Origin: an uncultured Clostridia bacterium
Lineage (GTDB): Bacteria; Bacillota; Clostridia; Oscillospirales; Acutalibacteraceae
Assembly: GCA_947623205.1 (NCBI GenBank)
Contig: CANQGM010000003.1
Coordinates: forward strand, 1 to 64,000
Direction: 5' to 3'
DNA length: 64,000 bases
The first letter of the stretch is position 1. Each line of letters begins with the position of its first letter. Shown piece after piece: positions 19,489-29,969 of this stretch. The translations under genes and the position numbers were made by a program. Under the pieces are notes generated by a model. That model was not told where the DNA came from and did not search any database. It saw only the letters and a list, made by a program, of their open reading frames with translations.

Positions 19489-20415
19489 ATGAGCGAATTT
19501 CAAAAAATAATTAATGAAGTAAAAAAGGTTGTAAACGGAAAAGACAGGGCAATTGTTATTACCTTGCTGGCTATATTGGCAAACGGAAATATACTTATTG
19601 AAGACATTCCCGGTGTTGGAAAAACAACAATGGCAATTGCCTTTTCAAAAGCCCTCGGTCTTAATTACGGACGAGTCCAATTTACCCCCGACACATTGCC
19701 TTCAGATATAACGGGATATGTGGTTTACGATAAAGAAAGCGGCAAGATGATATATAATAAAGGAGCAATATTCTGTAATCTTTTTCTTGCGGACGAGCTT
19801 AACCGCACGTCAAGCCGAACTCAGGCCGCATTGCTTGAGGCAATGGAGGAGCAGCAGGTTACGGTTGAAGGACGTTCCTATCGTCTTGAAAATCCGTTCT
19901 CGGTAATAGCAACTCAAAATCCCGTAGGAGCGTCGGGAACGCAGCTTTTACCCGATTCGCAAACTGACCGGTTTACCGTAAGAATATCTATGGGATATCC
20001 GGATGAGAATGCCGAATGTCAAATGCTTTTAAACAGAAGTAATCGTAATCCCCTTGACGATGTAGAATGCATTGTGTCAAAAGAGCAGCTTCTTGAAATG
20101 CAAAAACAGGTAAACCAGGTTTTTGTACACGAGGAAATGGCAAAATACATTGTCTCGCTTGTAAGCTTTACCCGCAGCAACCGTTACTTTTTAAGAGGAG
20201 CAAGTCCCAGAGCCACTCTGTCGCTTACCGATATGGCAAAGGCGGTTGCCTTTGCCGACAGCCGCGATTATATTGTGCCGAGAGATGTTCATAATGTTTT
20301 CACAAGCACATTAAACCACCGGGTGATACTGAGCTCGGAGGCAGTTTCACAAAAAATAACTGTTGAACAAGTGCTTAAAGATATAATCAAAAATGTAAAA
20401 CGACCGAGGATATAA
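19489..20415 (+). CDS. MoxR-family AAA+ ATPase
   Basis: MoxR ATPases act as chaperones, often for neighbouring von Willebrand/DUF58 proteins. The 308-aa protein has Walker A PGVGKTT (41-47), the RVQFTPDTLPSDITG segment, Walker B FLADELNR, sensor 1 VIATQNP and the C-terminal lid. It is the first gene of a three-gene operon with a DUF58 protein 3 nt downstream and a transglutaminase-like membrane protein after that, the common MoxR-DUF58-TGase arrangement. Confidence 0.95.
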   Translation: MSEFQKIINEVKKVVNGKDRAIVITLLAILANGNILIEDIPGVGKTTMAIAFSKALGLNYGRVQFTPDTLPSDITGYVVYDKESGKMIYNKGAIFCNLFLADELNRTSSRTQAALLEAMEEQQVTVEGRSYRLENPFSVIATQNPVGASGTQLLPDSQTDRFTVRISMGYPDENAECQMLLNRSNRNPLDDVECIVSKEQLLEMQKQVNQVFVHEEMAKYIVSLVSFTRSNRYFLRGASPRATLSLTDMAKAVAFADSRDYIVPRDVHNVFTSTLNHRVILSSEAVSQKITVEQVLKDIIKNVKRPRI

Positions 20416-20418
20416 ATA

Positions 20419-21390
20419 ATGATAAAAAATATTGTCATATATATTATTCTGCTTTTATCCGCCTTTGCTTTTAATATATTTTACTACGCATGGTTTTCGT
20501 GGTTTTTGTTTGTTGTAATAATATGTATTCCCCCGGTGTCGCTTGCCATAAGTCTGCCCTTTATGATAAACAGCGCGTTAAAGGGATTTTTTGTTTTCAG
20601 CGAAAAATCAGTATATAAAAACAGCGAATTTTATATAGGCGTTACAAGCCGAAAAAGAAAATCTGTTTTCTGTCCGGTCGTAAAAATAAATCTTAGGGCA
20701 ATAAACAGCTTCACGGGCAAAAAAAAGAAAATCAAATTTAAATACAGCGGATTTATGAATAAACCGGTTTTTATAAAAGCGGACAGACTCAGCTCAAACT
20801 GCGGCTGTATTTACATAAGTGCAAAATACTGTAAAATATATGACTTTACGGGAATTTTCTTTATACCTGTACATATAAACTGCTTTACGGAAGTTTATGT
20901 TATGCCAAAGGCAGAAAAACCCGCCGTTATGCCAACCCCGGAAAATATGTTAGTTATAGGACACAAAGCAAAGCCCGGAGGAGGATTTTCGGATATTTAT
21001 GATTTGCGCCCATATCAGAGCGGCGACAGTATGAAAAATATCCACTGGAAGCTCTCTTCAAAAAAGGACGAGCTGATCGTGCGGGAACCGAGTATGCCTG
21101 TCTATAAGCAGTTTATCGTTAAAATGCATATGGATAACAGCGCCGATAAAAACGACAAAATACTTTCTAAATTCGTATATTTATGCCGTTATCTCAATGA
21201 AAACAATATTACTTTTTATGCTGAAATTGAGGGGAAAAATTTAATTTTTGAAATTAAAGAAAAAAATGACATTACTATGTTTTTAAAATTGCTTTATAAA
21301 AATTTGCCAAGCTCCCAATGTGCAGTAAACCATGAAAATGTTATAGTTTATTCAATTTTTCCTGACCGTGAGGAGGTGGACGGAATTTGA
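20419..21390 (+). CDS. DUF58 domain membrane protein
   Basis: The 323-aa protein has two N-terminal membrane segments (about residues 3-20 and 24-48), a beta-rich middle and the DUF58 core with DLRPYQSGDSMKNIHWKLS followed by ELIVREP (about 195-225). Members are thought to work with MoxR in a membrane-associated complex; the biochemical role is unknown. Its stop overlaps the TTG start of the next gene by 4 nt, so translation is coupled. Confidence 0.9.
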   Translation: MIKNIVIYIILLLSAFAFNIFYYAWFSWFLFVVIICIPPVSLAISLPFMINSALKGFFVFSEKSVYKNSEFYIGVTSRKRKSVFCPVVKINLRAINSFTGKKKKIKFKYSGFMNKPVFIKADRLSSNCGCIYISAKYCKIYDFTGIFFIPVHINCFTEVYVMPKAEKPAVMPTPENMLVIGHKAKPGGGFSDIYDLRPYQSGDSMKNIHWKLSSKKDELIVREPSMPVYKQFIVKMHMDNSADKNDKILSKFVYLCRYLNENNITFYAEIEGKNLIFEIKEKNDITMFLKLLYKNLPSSQCAVNHENVIVYSIFPDREEVDGI

Positions 21391-23546
21391 AAAACAAAAC
21401 CGCTTTTATCGCAGACTTTATCTGCGTAACTCTTCTTGTTTCAGGTCTGCTGTGGTGTATTGCGTCGTCATTCAAAATTGTTGTAAATGCATTCGCGCTG
21501 AATATTTCAACAGTAATTTTTGCTCTTATAATTTCAATACTCTCCGCCCTTGATATAAATGCAAAAAAATTCTGGTTATCTTTCGCCGCAATATCGGCTG
21601 TTTTCTTTTGGACCTTAATGTTTATTTCAGACACGATACTAAGTCAACTGAGTTATGCGCTAAGCAAGATACTCGGTGTATATTCGCAGTATATGCCGGT
21701 TGCACAAGGCGTAAAAATAGGAAGCACCGTTTCGTATGAAGCAACCGTTTTGTTTGTATTTTTGTCAGCTTTTTTAAGCGCGGTTTTTTCAGTTTTTTTA
21801 ATAAGAATTAAGCTTATTTTTCCTGTCTCTTTAATCTCTATAATAATATTAGTTCCGTGTTTTATACTTGTAAACACGCTTCCGTCAATTTTATCACTGT
21901 TCACGGTAATAGCTGTGCTGTTTACGCTGTTTATTACTTCAAACTTTCATAGATATAACCATGCGCAAAGCGGTGCGGCAACAGCAGTTATCTCATTGAT
22001 CACGCTTGCCGTTTTGCTCATTGTGTATGTATTTAATCCAATGGACGGATACGAACGTCAGCAATGGCAGGATGATATGCTTGACAATGCAAAAAATTTT
22101 GCAAAATCTATTGTAAATAAAAATAATAATAAACTTTTAAATAATTTTAGTTTTCTCAATAACATTTTTGACGATATTCAGTATTTGTCGGAAATAGGCC
22201 CCCAGGAAATGACAGGAGTCAAAGTGCTCAAGTTAAAAACCGGGTTTGAAGGGGATATATATTTAAAGGGTATGGCGTATGCCGATTATAACGACAACAA
22301 ATGGTCTGTTCTAAGCGATAGTCAGGCAAGCAGCTTTCCTTTAAACGCAATGCCTTTTACTATGACGAAAAATATATTGCAGGACAGTACGGAAATCAGC
22401 ATTATTACAAATTATAATCAAAAATATTTATTTACCCCCTATTTTCTTTCCTCACTTCCGGAAAACTCATCGGTTAAAGGCGATGTCTGCATTACAAACG
22501 AAAGTAATTCATTGAAATATACATTAAACTATATTCCATTTAGTAAAAATCAAAATTTTTACTGCGACAGCGAAGATAATGAAAAATATAAGAACTTTGT
22601 TTATAACACATATCTTCAGCTGCCCGAAGATACAAAGGCTCAATTGCTTAAAATTGCTGAACAAAACGGTTTAACGAACCTTGATAATAAAAAATATATC
22701 CCCGAAGGTGTTAAAAATTTTGTATCACAAAACGGATATTACTCACTGGATACGCCCGCAATGCCTGACGGAGCCGATTTTCCAATATGGTTTCTCAATG
22801 AAAGCGAAAAAGGCTACTGCGTTCATTATGCAACTGCCGCCGCAACTATGCTCAGGGCGCTGGGAGTTCCCGCAAGATACGTTACGGGATACTATGTAAC
22901 TGCGCATAGCGGTCAATGGACTACGGTAACCTCTGACAATGCTCATGCGTGGGTTGAATATTATGATGAAAATATCGGATGGATCCCTCTTGAAGCTACC
23001 CCACCGTCATTTTCTGCTGCGCAGTCCACGTTATCAACCGAAAACAACGCCACACAAAGTACAATAGAAACACAGGCTGCACAAGCAGACGTACAAACTT
23101 TTTCAACGCAAAGCACTGCGCCGACTCAATCTGCCGTTCGGGAAACAATTTCAGAAAAACCTGCGCAAAACAAAAAAGGCTCGGCTTTTGATTCGTGGCA
23201 GATCATAATTCTGATTACAATTTTAATTGCCGCGGCAATATTAACTTTTGAACTGCGAAGATCAATTATTCTTAATATTAGAGCAAAACATTTCAGCAAA
23301 GGGCATAACAATAAAAAAGCTGTTTACATTTACCGATACATTGAGATTCTGAGAAAATATTCCCATGTTCCTGTAAACAAAGAAATTGAAAACATTGCGG
23401 CAAAGGCGAAATTCAGCAATCATACCGTAGACGATGATGAAATTAAAAAACTGATAAGCTGTGCCAAAACCATCGCGGATGAAATTTATAACTCCTGCTC
23501 ATTGTTCAAAAAGCTTTATTTTAAATTTATAATCGTGCTAAAATAA
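21387..23546 (+). CDS. Transglutaminase-like membrane protein
   Basis: The 719-aa protein starts at TTG with AGGAGGT upstream. Several N-terminal membrane segments (about residues 8-220) are followed by an extracytoplasmic region and a transglutaminase/protease domain with the triad Cys in EKGYCVHYATAAATMLRALG, His in DNAHAWVEYY and Asp-like position in the following GWIPLEATP segment (about 470-540). A Q/T/S-rich linker leads to a last membrane helix (about 605-625) and a cytoplasmic tail. Likely cross-links or cleaves surface protein under control of the MoxR partner; substrate unknown. Confidence 0.9.
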   Translation: MKNKTAFIADFICVTLLVSGLLWCIASSFKIVVNAFALNISTVIFALIISILSALDINAKKFWLSFAAISAVFFWTLMFISDTILSQLSYALSKILGVYSQYMPVAQGVKIGSTVSYEATVLFVFLSAFLSAVFSVFLIRIKLIFPVSLISIIILVPCFILVNTLPSILSLFTVIAVLFTLFITSNFHRYNHAQSGAATAVISLITLAVLLIVYVFNPMDGYERQQWQDDMLDNAKNFAKSIVNKNNNKLLNNFSFLNNIFDDIQYLSEIGPQEMTGVKVLKLKTGFEGDIYLKGMAYADYNDNKWSVLSDSQASSFPLNAMPFTMTKNILQDSTEISIITNYNQKYLFTPYFLSSLPENSSVKGDVCITNESNSLKYTLNYIPFSKNQNFYCDSEDNEKYKNFVYNTYLQLPEDTKAQLLKIAEQNGLTNLDNKKYIPEGVKNFVSQNGYYSLDTPAMPDGADFPIWFLNESEKGYCVHYATAAATMLRALGVPARYVTGYYVTAHSGQWTTVTSDNAHAWVEYYDENIGWIPLEATPPSFSAAQSTLSTENNATQSTIETQAAQADVQTFSTQSTAPTQSAVRETISEKPAQNKKGSAFDSWQIIILITILIAAAILTFELRRSIILNIRAKHFSKGHNNKKAVYIYRYIEILRKYSHVPVNKEIENIAAKAKFSNHTVDDDEIKKLISCAKTIADEIYNSCSLFKKLYFKFIIVLK

Positions 23547-23564
23547 ACTTAATTAATAATATGC

Positions 23565-23596
23565 AAAATGCGGCGTCAGTGACGCCGCATTTTACC
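23565..23596. terminator. Bidirectional terminator between TGase operon and lysis cassette
   Basis: AAAATGCGGCGTCA (23565-23578) pairs with its exact complement ending at about 23593, a 14-bp stem with almost no loop (near-perfect palindrome), with T runs on both sides. It serves both the rightward TGase gene and the leftward amidase gene. Confidence 0.85.
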
Positions 23597-23610
23597 GTAT
23601 TTTTATATTA

Positions 23611-24402
23611 TTAAATTTTTGCGGTGTAGTCCAGGGCTATCCAGCCTGCGCCGCTTTTAAGCTTGCCCCACTTTTTAGCGCCTGTACCTGATTTTTCTTC
23701 TACAATAGTATAAGCTCCGCCTTTGGGAATAGCGCCTGTAATTGCGTAGTTTGTGCCTGCTCCCTTGCGGATATTAACTCCGTCTTCCGCCGTTATTTTT
23801 ACAATATAGCTTTTAAAAGCCGCGGCAGAAGGTTTTTTTGCAGCCGAACCCGAATTATTTGAAGATGATTCGCCTGCTTTTTTATAGGTTACGCCAAAAT
23901 AGCTGCAAAGGCCCTTGCAAATTGCCTCGCCAATGTTTGCCGTGTTGTTTCTTATCCAATCCGAACCCGTCTTAGTGTCGTGAAATTCACATTCAACATA
24001 TATTGTCAGAGCCTTTGGCACGTTGATTTCGTAAAGTCCTGTTTGATATGACACGCTGTCTGCTGTGCCGGGACTGATTGCGCCAAGTGTTTTTAATACC
24101 GCGTCTGCGGCTTTTCTTCCGTTTGAGTTCAAACAAAATACTCTTGTTCCGCCTGTTACCTTTCCGTTGTATGCGTTTGTGTGTATAGGCATATGAATGT
24201 CAGCGCCGAAATTGTCGCTTTCTTTACAGCGGTTCTGCATTGTATCGCCTGATTTGCCGACTTTAACACTAAAGCCGCATCTTTTAAGCGCGGTTTCTGT
24301 TGCTTTTGCAATTTTGTCGCACTGTGCCATTTCTGTTGTGTTTCCTGTTGCATATTTATTACTGTTCTGGTTTGATGGACTTAAATATATTTTTTTACTC
24401 AT
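23611..24402 (-). CDS. Phage-type N-acetylmuramoyl-L-alanine amidase with SH3 domain (endolysin)
   Basis: The 263-aa enzyme should cut the amide between muramic acid and the stem peptide. Its Amidase_3 domain (about 1-170) begins KIYLSPSNQNSNKYATGN, a start common in clostridial phage lysins, and has the zinc/catalytic segments HMPIHTNAYNG and YVECEFHD. A Ser/Asn/Ala linker (about 175-195) leads to a bacterial SH3 wall-binding domain (about 200-263) with GVNIRKGAGTNY and GWIALDY. No signal peptide, so it depends on the holin encoded just upstream (8-nt overlap). Segments of this gene (23904-23937 and 23976-23995) are homologous to two spacers in the array. Confidence 0.92.
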   Translation of the reverse strand: MSKKIYLSPSNQNSNKYATGNTTEMAQCDKIAKATETALKRCGFSVKVGKSGDTMQNRCKESDNFGADIHMPIHTNAYNGKVTGGTRVFCLNSNGRKAADAVLKTLGAISPGTADSVSYQTGLYEINVPKALTIYVECEFHDTKTGSDWIRNNTANIGEAICKGLCSYFGVTYKKAGESSSNNSGSAAKKPSAAAFKSYIVKITAEDGVNIRKGAGTNYAITGAIPKGGAYTIVEEKSGTGAKKWGKLKSGAGWIALDYTAKI

Positions 24403-24631
24403 TGTTTTTATTCTCTCCTTTTCCTAAATTCATAACTGCCGCAAGACCTGCCGAAATTGCCGATACTGCAAGTCCAATAAGAGCATTTTTGAGCAGACTG
24501 CCGTTTGTGTAGTCTATTCCGCCGAGATATAGCGAAAAATTAGTGACTGCATAGCCGATAACCGTCTGCAAAAATGTACGCAGGGTACGCGTAAGGCAGT
24601 TTTTTGTGAAATACTTTTTAAAAGTACTCAT
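24395..24631 (-). CDS. Phage-type holin
   Basis: From the ATG at 24631 (GGAAA ribosome site) the 78-aa product MSTFKKYFTK... has a basic amphipathic start, then LRTFLQTVIGYAVTNFS and a second hydrophobic stretch LIGLAVSAISAGLAAVMNL, with a charged GKGENKNNE tail: the layout of small two-helix phage holins of the r1t-like group. It would form the membrane lesion releasing the amidase. A longer frame starting upstream lacks a ribosome site and is not preferred. It overlaps the amidase start by 8 nt. Confidence 0.85.
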   Translation of the reverse strand: MSTFKKYFTKNCLTRTLRTFLQTVIGYAVTNFSLYLGGIDYTNGSLLKNALIGLAVSAISAGLAAVMNLGKGENKNNE

Positions 24632-24650
24632 AATATTATATTTTCCTTTC

Positions 24651-24893
24651 TCAATTATGTTCATTTTCAAGGTCTGAAATGCGATGATTTGCCGTTTTTA
24701 TCTGATTTTCAATTACGGCCTCATGCTGTTCAATTAAATACACGCGTTCAATTAGATTATTATGCTTGTCAACTTTCTTTTCAAGCTGCTCAATTCTGTA
24801 ATTAGACAGTCTCGACGTTGCATAAATACCTGCAAGCGAGCCAATTAATGTGCCTGTAAATGATAACAAAGCAATAATTATTTGCTCATTCAA
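24651..24893 (-). CDS. Small membrane coiled-coil protein of the lysis cassette (XhlA-like)
   Basis: A TTG start at 24893 preceded by GGAGG (24901-24905, 7-nt spacing) gives an 80-aa protein: one N-terminal membrane helix (IIIALLSFTGTLIGSLAGIY, about 4-23), then a charged coiled coil with IEQLEKKVDKHNNLIERVYL and NQIKTANHRISDLENE. Proteins of this shape sit beside holins in phages and in PBSX-type elements (hemolysin XhlA/BhlA family), though in XhlA the helix is C-terminal, so the family assignment is tentative. Function is inferred from position only. The holin start is 19 nt downstream. Confidence 0.65.
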   Translation of the reverse strand: MNEQIIIALLSFTGTLIGSLAGIYATSRLSNYRIEQLEKKVDKHNNLIERVYLIEQHEAVIENQIKTANHRISDLENEHN

Positions 24894-24916
24894 ATAACCA
24901 CCTCCACTTATAGGAA

Positions 24917-24954
24917 TAAAAAAAGAGAAATTGCATAAAACAATGCAATTTCTC
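24917..24954 (-). terminator. Rho-independent terminator of uvrA
   Basis: GAGAAATTGCAT (24925-24936) pairs perfectly with ATGCAATTTCTC (24943-24954), a 12-bp stem with a 6-nt loop. On the minus strand a run of seven T follows (24918-24924). It lies between the uvrA stop and the lysis cassette, whose ribosome site begins only about 12 nt beyond. Confidence 0.9.
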
Positions 24955-24970
24955 AAAATTTTTATTTATA

Positions 24971-27793
24971 TTATTTTAAAAGGGGTTTAAGGTACTGACC
25001 CGTGTACGATTCTTTTGTATCAGCCAGCTTTTCCGGAGTACCCTGCGCAATTATTCTTCCGCCCATGTCTCCGCCCTCCGGACCGAGGTCAATTATATGG
25101 TCGGCAGTTTTAATCAAATCAAGGTTATGTTCAATTACAATTACTGTGTTGCCTCCGTCAACAAGAAGCTGCAATACATCAACAAGACGGTGAACATCAG
25201 CAATGTGAAGTCCCGTTGTCGGCTCGTCAAGAATATAGACAGTCTTTCCGGTACTGCGCTTTGAAAGCTCGGTTGCAAGCTTTACACGCTGAGCCTCGCC
25301 GCCCGAAAGCGTTGTGGCAGGCTGACCTATTTTAATATATCCGAGTCCCACATCATAAAGCGTTTTTAGCTTGCGGTATATTTTTGGCAAGTTTGCAAAA
25401 AACTCCATTGCCTCTTCAACCGACATTTCGAGCACATCGTTAATTGATTTTCCCTTGTACTTTACTTCAAGCGTTTCACGGTTATAGCGTTTGCCCTTAC
25501 ATACTTCACACGGAACATATACATCTGACAAAAAGTGCATTTCAATTTTTATTATGCCGTCTCCCTGACACGCCTCGCATCTGCCTCCCTTTACATTGAA
25601 AGAGAATCGCCCCTGATCGTAACCCCGCATTTTAGCGTCCTGCGTTGAAGCAAATAGAGCTCTTATATCAGTAAATACTCCGGTATATGTTGCCGGATTT
25701 GAGCGAGGCGTTCTGCCGATTGGGCTTTGGTCAATTGCTATTACCTTGTCAAGCATTTCAATGCCTTTTATTTCTTTATGCTTTCCCGATACCGTCTTTG
25801 CTCCGTTAAGTTTACGCGCAAGGGTCTTGTAAAGCACTTCATTAATCAATGAGCTTTTTCCTGATCCCGAAACACCTGTTACGCATATAAATTCGCCAAG
25901 CGGTATTTTTACATTGATATTTTTAAGGTTATTCTGTGACGCCCCTTTAATTTCAAGAAAATGTCCGTTGCCCTTTCTGCGCTTTAAAGGTACGGGAACA
26001 CAGCGTTTTCCGCTTAGATACTGACCTGTAATTGAATTTTTGCACCCTTTTATTTTTTCAACATCGCCTACACACACTATTTGTCCCCCGTGTATGCCAG
26101 CACCCGGGCCTACATCAACAATGCAGTCCGCCGCATACATTGTATCTTCGTCGTGTTCAACAACAATTACGGTGTTTCCAAGGTCTCTTAGTCTCTTCAG
26201 CGTATCAAGCAGCTTGTTATTGTCACGCTGATGAAGCCCTATGCTCGGCTCATCAAGAATGTATAGCACGCCCATAAGGCTGCTTCCTATTTGGGTTGCA
26301 AGCCGTATGCGCTGGCTTTCTCCGCCGCTGAGCGTTCCCGCGCTGCGCGACAAAGTGAGATACCCCAGACCGACGCTGTTTAAAAAGTTAAGACGTTCAA
26401 TTATTTCTTTTATGACTTCTTTGCCGATGATTTGCTCTTTTTCCGTAAGAACAATATTTTTTATAAAATTCAGCGCGTCAACAACGGATAATTTGCAAAA
26501 ATCGGCTATGTTAATGCCTCCTACCGTCACAGCAAGACTTTCGGGAGAAAGCCTGTCGCCGCCGCAGGCATCACAGGGGATTTCAGCCATATATGAACGA
26601 ATTTCATCTTTTATCCAATTGCTGCCTGTTTCATTGTAACGGCGTTCAAGATTATTAATAATTCCCTCAAAGCTGTGCTGATAACTTCCGCTGCCATATA
26701 CTGATTTTCGGTTAATGGTCAGCTTTTCTTCTCCTGTTCCGTAGAGAATTTTATTAATTACTTCATCGGGAATATTTTTTATGGGTTCGTCAAGCGAAAA
26801 ATTATATTGTTTTGCAAGCGCTTCAAAATACATCGCCGCAATTGAGCTTCCTTCCATTGCCCAGCCGCTGCCCTTAATGCCGCCGTCTTTTATACTTTTA
26901 TTTTTATTGGGTATTATTTTAGACTCATCAATTTTCAAAAACATACCCAGACCCGTACACTTTTTACACGCGCCGAAAGGATTGTTAAATGAAAACATTC
27001 TGGGCGACAGCTCATCAATACTTACCCCATGTTCGGGACAAGCGTATTTCTGTGAAAATATAACGTCCTCACCGCCTGCAAAATTTACCAAAATCATTCC
27101 GCCTGCAAGTTTTGATGCTGTTTCAATGCTGTCTGAAAGACGTGAGATTATGTCGGGTTTAATTACAAGCCGGTCAACAATTATCTCTATATTATGCTTT
27201 TTATTTTTCTCTAATGGAATTTTTTCTGATAAATCAAATACTATTCCGTCTGCCCTTACGCGGGCAAAACCGGATTTGCGGGCATTGTCAAACACCTTTG
27301 TATGTTCGCCTTTTCGTCCTCTTACAACAGGCGCCATAATCTGAATTTTTGTGCCCTCGTCATATTCCATTATCTTATCAACGATTTGGTCAACAGTCTG
27401 CTGACGGATCTCTCTTCCGCAAACCGTACAATGAGGAATCCCTATTCTGGCATACAGCAAACGCAGATAATCGTAAATTTCCGTTACAGTTCCTACCGTT
27501 GAGCGCGGATTTTTAGAAGTAGTTTTCTGGTCAATTGAAATTGCGGGCGACAATCCCTCAATGCTTTCAACATTTGGCTTGTCCATCTGCCCTAAAAACA
27601 TTCTTGCATATGATGAAAGACTTTCAACATAACGTCGCTGTCCCTCGGCATATATCGTATCAAACGCAAGCGAGCTTTTGCCCGAACCCGAAAGTCCAGT
27701 AATTACTACAAGCTTATTACGCGGAATTTCAACATCTATGTTTTTAAGGTTGTGCTCTTTAGCACCCTTTACCACTATTTTATCCTGTGCCAT
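24971..27793 (-). CDS. uvrA: Excinuclease ABC subunit A
   Basis: UvrA finds DNA lesions with UvrB in nucleotide excision repair. The 940-aa protein has two ABC ATPase modules (Walker [10 protein letters not shown] near residue 33 and GVSGSGKSS near 640; signatures [12 protein letters not shown] and [12 protein letters not shown]) and zinc-binding cysteines in [21 protein letters not shown] and CEACQGDG...CEVCKGKRY. Length and motifs are complete. No uvrB neighbour. The next gene leftward is the lysis cassette, separated by a strong terminator. Confidence 0.98.
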   Translation of the reverse strand: MAQDKIVVKGAKEHNLKNIDVEIPRNKLVVITGLSGSGKSSLAFDTIYAEGQRRYVESLSSYARMFLGQMDKPNVESIEGLSPAISIDQKTTSKNPRSTVGTVTEIYDYLRLLYARIGIPHCTVCGREIRQQTVDQIVDKIMEYDEGTKIQIMAPVVRGRKGEHTKVFDNARKSGFARVRADGIVFDLSEKIPLEKNKKHNIEIIVDRLVIKPDIISRLSDSIETASKLAGGMILVNFAGGEDVIFSQKYACPEHGVSIDELSPRMFSFNNPFGACKKCTGLGMFLKIDESKIIPNKNKSIKDGGIKGSGWAMEGSSIAAMYFEALAKQYNFSLDEPIKNIPDEVINKILYGTGEEKLTINRKSVYGSGSYQHSFEGIINNLERRYNETGSNWIKDEIRSYMAEIPCDACGGDRLSPESLAVTVGGINIADFCKLSVVDALNFIKNIVLTEKEQIIGKEVIKEIIERLNFLNSVGLGYLTLSRSAGTLSGGESQRIRLATQIGSSLMGVLYILDEPSIGLHQRDNNKLLDTLKRLRDLGNTVIVVEHDEDTMYAADCIVDVGPGAGIHGGQIVCVGDVEKIKGCKNSITGQYLSGKRCVPVPLKRRKGNGHFLEIKGASQNNLKNINVKIPLGEFICVTGVSGSGKSSLINEVLYKTLARKLNGAKTVSGKHKEIKGIEMLDKVIAIDQSPIGRTPRSNPATYTGVFTDIRALFASTQDAKMRGYDQGRFSFNVKGGRCEACQGDGIIKIEMHFLSDVYVPCEVCKGKRYNRETLEVKYKGKSINDVLEMSVEEAMEFFANLPKIYRKLKTLYDVGLGYIKIGQPATTLSGGEAQRVKLATELSKRSTGKTVYILDEPTTGLHIADVHRLVDVLQLLVDGGNTVIVIEHNLDLIKTADHIIDLGPEGGDMGGRIIAQGTPEKLADTKESYTGQYLKPLLK

Positions 27794-27838
27794 TGTATCA
27801 TACCCTTACTGTTTAAGAAAACCTTATATAAACCTATT

Positions 27839-27900
27839 GGGGCTGTCTCAAAATTTGGCGCGTACAAACTACGTACCCACTTCGCTTTGAGACAGTCCCC
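27839..27900. repeat. 62-bp palindromic element between ftsH and uvrA
   Basis: GGGGCTGTCTCAAA (27839-27852) pairs with TTTGAGACAGTCCCC (27886-27900) with one wobble position; the interior also contains an inverted GCGTAC/GTACGT. It may end ftsH transcription, though no T run follows on the minus strand, so a dispersed palindromic repeat is equally possible. Its outer arms resemble those at 19354-19402. Confidence 0.6.
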
Positions 27901-27910
27901 TGTAATTAAA

Positions 27911-29917
27911 TTATTCGTTTTTACCGCTTTCCGAAGAGTTGTTTTCCGTGTTATCGTTATCTTCTTCGGAATCATCGGGTTCCTCGGGCTCAACATATGT
28001 GCCGTTCATAACAGCCTCAAAGTCATCGCCGTTCATCTTCTCGTGCTTAATCAAATAAGCTGCAATTTCATGGAGCTTATCAATATTTTCGCTGAGAATT
28101 TTTTCGGCCTCGGCGTAAGCGTCGTTGACAATTTTGAGAACAAGCTCATCAATTTTTGCTGCCGTAGCTTCGGAATAATCCTGTGTGTTGCCCATATCAC
28201 GGCCGAGAAATACCGCGCCGTTGTCCCTGCCATAGCAAACACAGCCAAGCTCTTTAGTCATACCGTATTTTGTAACCATTGAACGCGCCGTCTTTGTTGC
28301 CTTTTCAATATCGTTTGAAGCGCCTGTTGATATATCATCAAGTATAAGAGCCTCTGCAACACGTCCGCCGAGACTGACAACAATGTCTTCGACCATTTCC
28401 CTGCGTGAATTGTACGACTTGTCTTCACTTGGAAGCGGCATTGTATATCCGCCTGCCATTCCGCGGGGGATAATTGATATTTCATGAACCGGGTCCTGAG
28501 TTTCAAGTTTGTCAAAGAGAATTGCGTGACCTGCCTCGTGGTAGGCAGTAAGCTTTTTCTCTTTTTCGCTCATTACCTTTGATTTTTTCTCGGCACCTAC
28601 TACGACCTTGATAGTTGCCTCCTCAATTTCTTGCATAGTAATTGCCTTTTTGTTCTTTCTTGCGGCAAGCAACGCTGCTTCATTAAGCAGATTTTCAAGG
28701 TCAGCGCCTGTAAATCCGGCGGTTGTTTTAGCAATTGTTTTCAGCTTGACATCGGGCGCCAAAGGCTTTTTGCGCGCGTGAACTTTAAGAATTGCCTCTC
28801 GGCCGTTTACGTCCGGATAACTTACGATTACCTGACGGTCGAATCTGCCTGGACGCATAAGCGCCGGGTCAAGAACATCGGGTCTGTTTGTTGCGGCAAT
28901 AAGTATTACACCCTCGTTTGCGCCGAAGCCGTCCATTTCAACAAGCAATTGGTTAAGCGTTTGCTCACGTTCATCATGACCGCCTCCAAGACCGGCGCCT
29001 CTCTGACGTCCGACTGCGTCAATTTCATCAATAAAAATAATACATGGTGAATTCTTTTTCGCCTGGTCAAACAGGTCGCGAACACGTGAAGCGCCCACGC
29101 CTACGAACATCTCAACAAAGTCAGAACCAGAAATTGAGAAGAACGGAACGCCCGCCTCGCCGGCAACGGCTCTTGCAAGCAGGGTTTTACCTGTTCCGGG
29201 AGGTCCTACGAGCAATACGCCCTTAGGTATTCTTGCTCCGAGTTTGTTAAATTTATCCGGTGCTTTGAGGAACTCAACAATTTCTTCAAGCTCTTCCTTT
29301 TCTTCGTCAGCACCCGCAACGTCATCAAATGTAGTTTTACGTTTATCATCGTTGGAATTTTTGATTTTGGCCTTGCCAAAGTTCATTTCTTTGCCGCCAA
29401 AACCGCCGCCTCCCATTTTCTTCATAACAAAGATCCATACGCCGATAAGCACCGCGGTTATGAGAATTGTGGGAATAAGTTCATAAAACAGCGAATTGTC
29501 GCTTGCTCTTATTAAGTCATATGTTACCGCTTCATCAGCAGACGACTGATACGGCTCGATAATATTAAGAAATCTTTGTATGTCTGCAAGCTGCCCTCTT
29601 ACAACATTCTTTATCGGGCCCCTGTTATTTGCCTCAGCCCTGTTTCCGTTATTTGAAGGTAAAGCAGCTGTCGCTTTTGTATCATTAGTTGGATTTAAGT
29701 TTTTGCTTACGCCTTCTTTAAGCGTAATTTCAATTATGCCTGTACCATAATTTATTGTATAACTGTCAACCTTATCTTCAACAAAATACTGCACAAGCTC
29801 CGAGGTTTTAGGTGATTCTGTCTGCTGAGAATTGTACAGCATTGCAACAGCTAAAATGATTAAAATCGGAATACCCAGATAAAGAAGCAGATTACGAACT
29901 TTTTTCTTATTATCCAA
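27911..29917 (-). CDS. ftsH: ATP-dependent zinc metalloprotease FtsH
   Basis: FtsH degrades membrane and regulatory proteins. The 668-aa protein has two N-terminal membrane segments (about 11-26 and 147-166) flanking an extracytoplasmic loop, an AAA+ domain with Walker A GPPGTGKT, Walker B IIFIDEID, the second region of homology RPGRFDRQV, and the zinc site HEAGH (in [10 protein letters not shown]). The acidic Asp/Glu/Asn-rich tail is normal for Firmicutes. The [16 protein letters not shown] linker is typical. It follows hpt by 52 nt in the usual tilS-hpt-ftsH order. Confidence 0.98.
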   Translation of the reverse strand: MDNKKKVRNLLLYLGIPILIILAVAMLYNSQQTESPKTSELVQYFVEDKVDSYTINYGTGIIEITLKEGVSKNLNPTNDTKATAALPSNNGNRAEANNRGPIKNVVRGQLADIQRFLNIIEPYQSSADEAVTYDLIRASDNSLFYELIPTILITAVLIGVWIFVMKKMGGGGFGGKEMNFGKAKIKNSNDDKRKTTFDDVAGADEEKEELEEIVEFLKAPDKFNKLGARIPKGVLLVGPPGTGKTLLARAVAGEAGVPFFSISGSDFVEMFVGVGASRVRDLFDQAKKNSPCIIFIDEIDAVGRQRGAGLGGGHDEREQTLNQLLVEMDGFGANEGVILIAATNRPDVLDPALMRPGRFDRQVIVSYPDVNGREAILKVHARKKPLAPDVKLKTIAKTTAGFTGADLENLLNEAALLAARKNKKAITMQEIEEATIKVVVGAEKKSKVMSEKEKKLTAYHEAGHAILFDKLETQDPVHEISIIPRGMAGGYTMPLPSEDKSYNSRREMVEDIVVSLGGRVAEALILDDISTGASNDIEKATKTARSMVTKYGMTKELGCVCYGRDNGAVFLGRDMGNTQDYSEATAAKIDELVLKIVNDAYAEAEKILSENIDKLHEIAAYLIKHEKMNGDDFEAVMNGTYVEPEEPDDSEEDNDNTENNSSESGKNE

Positions 29918-29969
29918 TACATATCACTCCTGTTATATTATTTTATATAGTTAGCAATTTATGTGAATT

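Noticed and set aside
23904-23995. Autoimmune self-targeting by the lysin-like spacers
   Set aside because: About 10 mismatches in one case, a mismatched PAM-proximal end in the other, and no TTC PAM at either host site.
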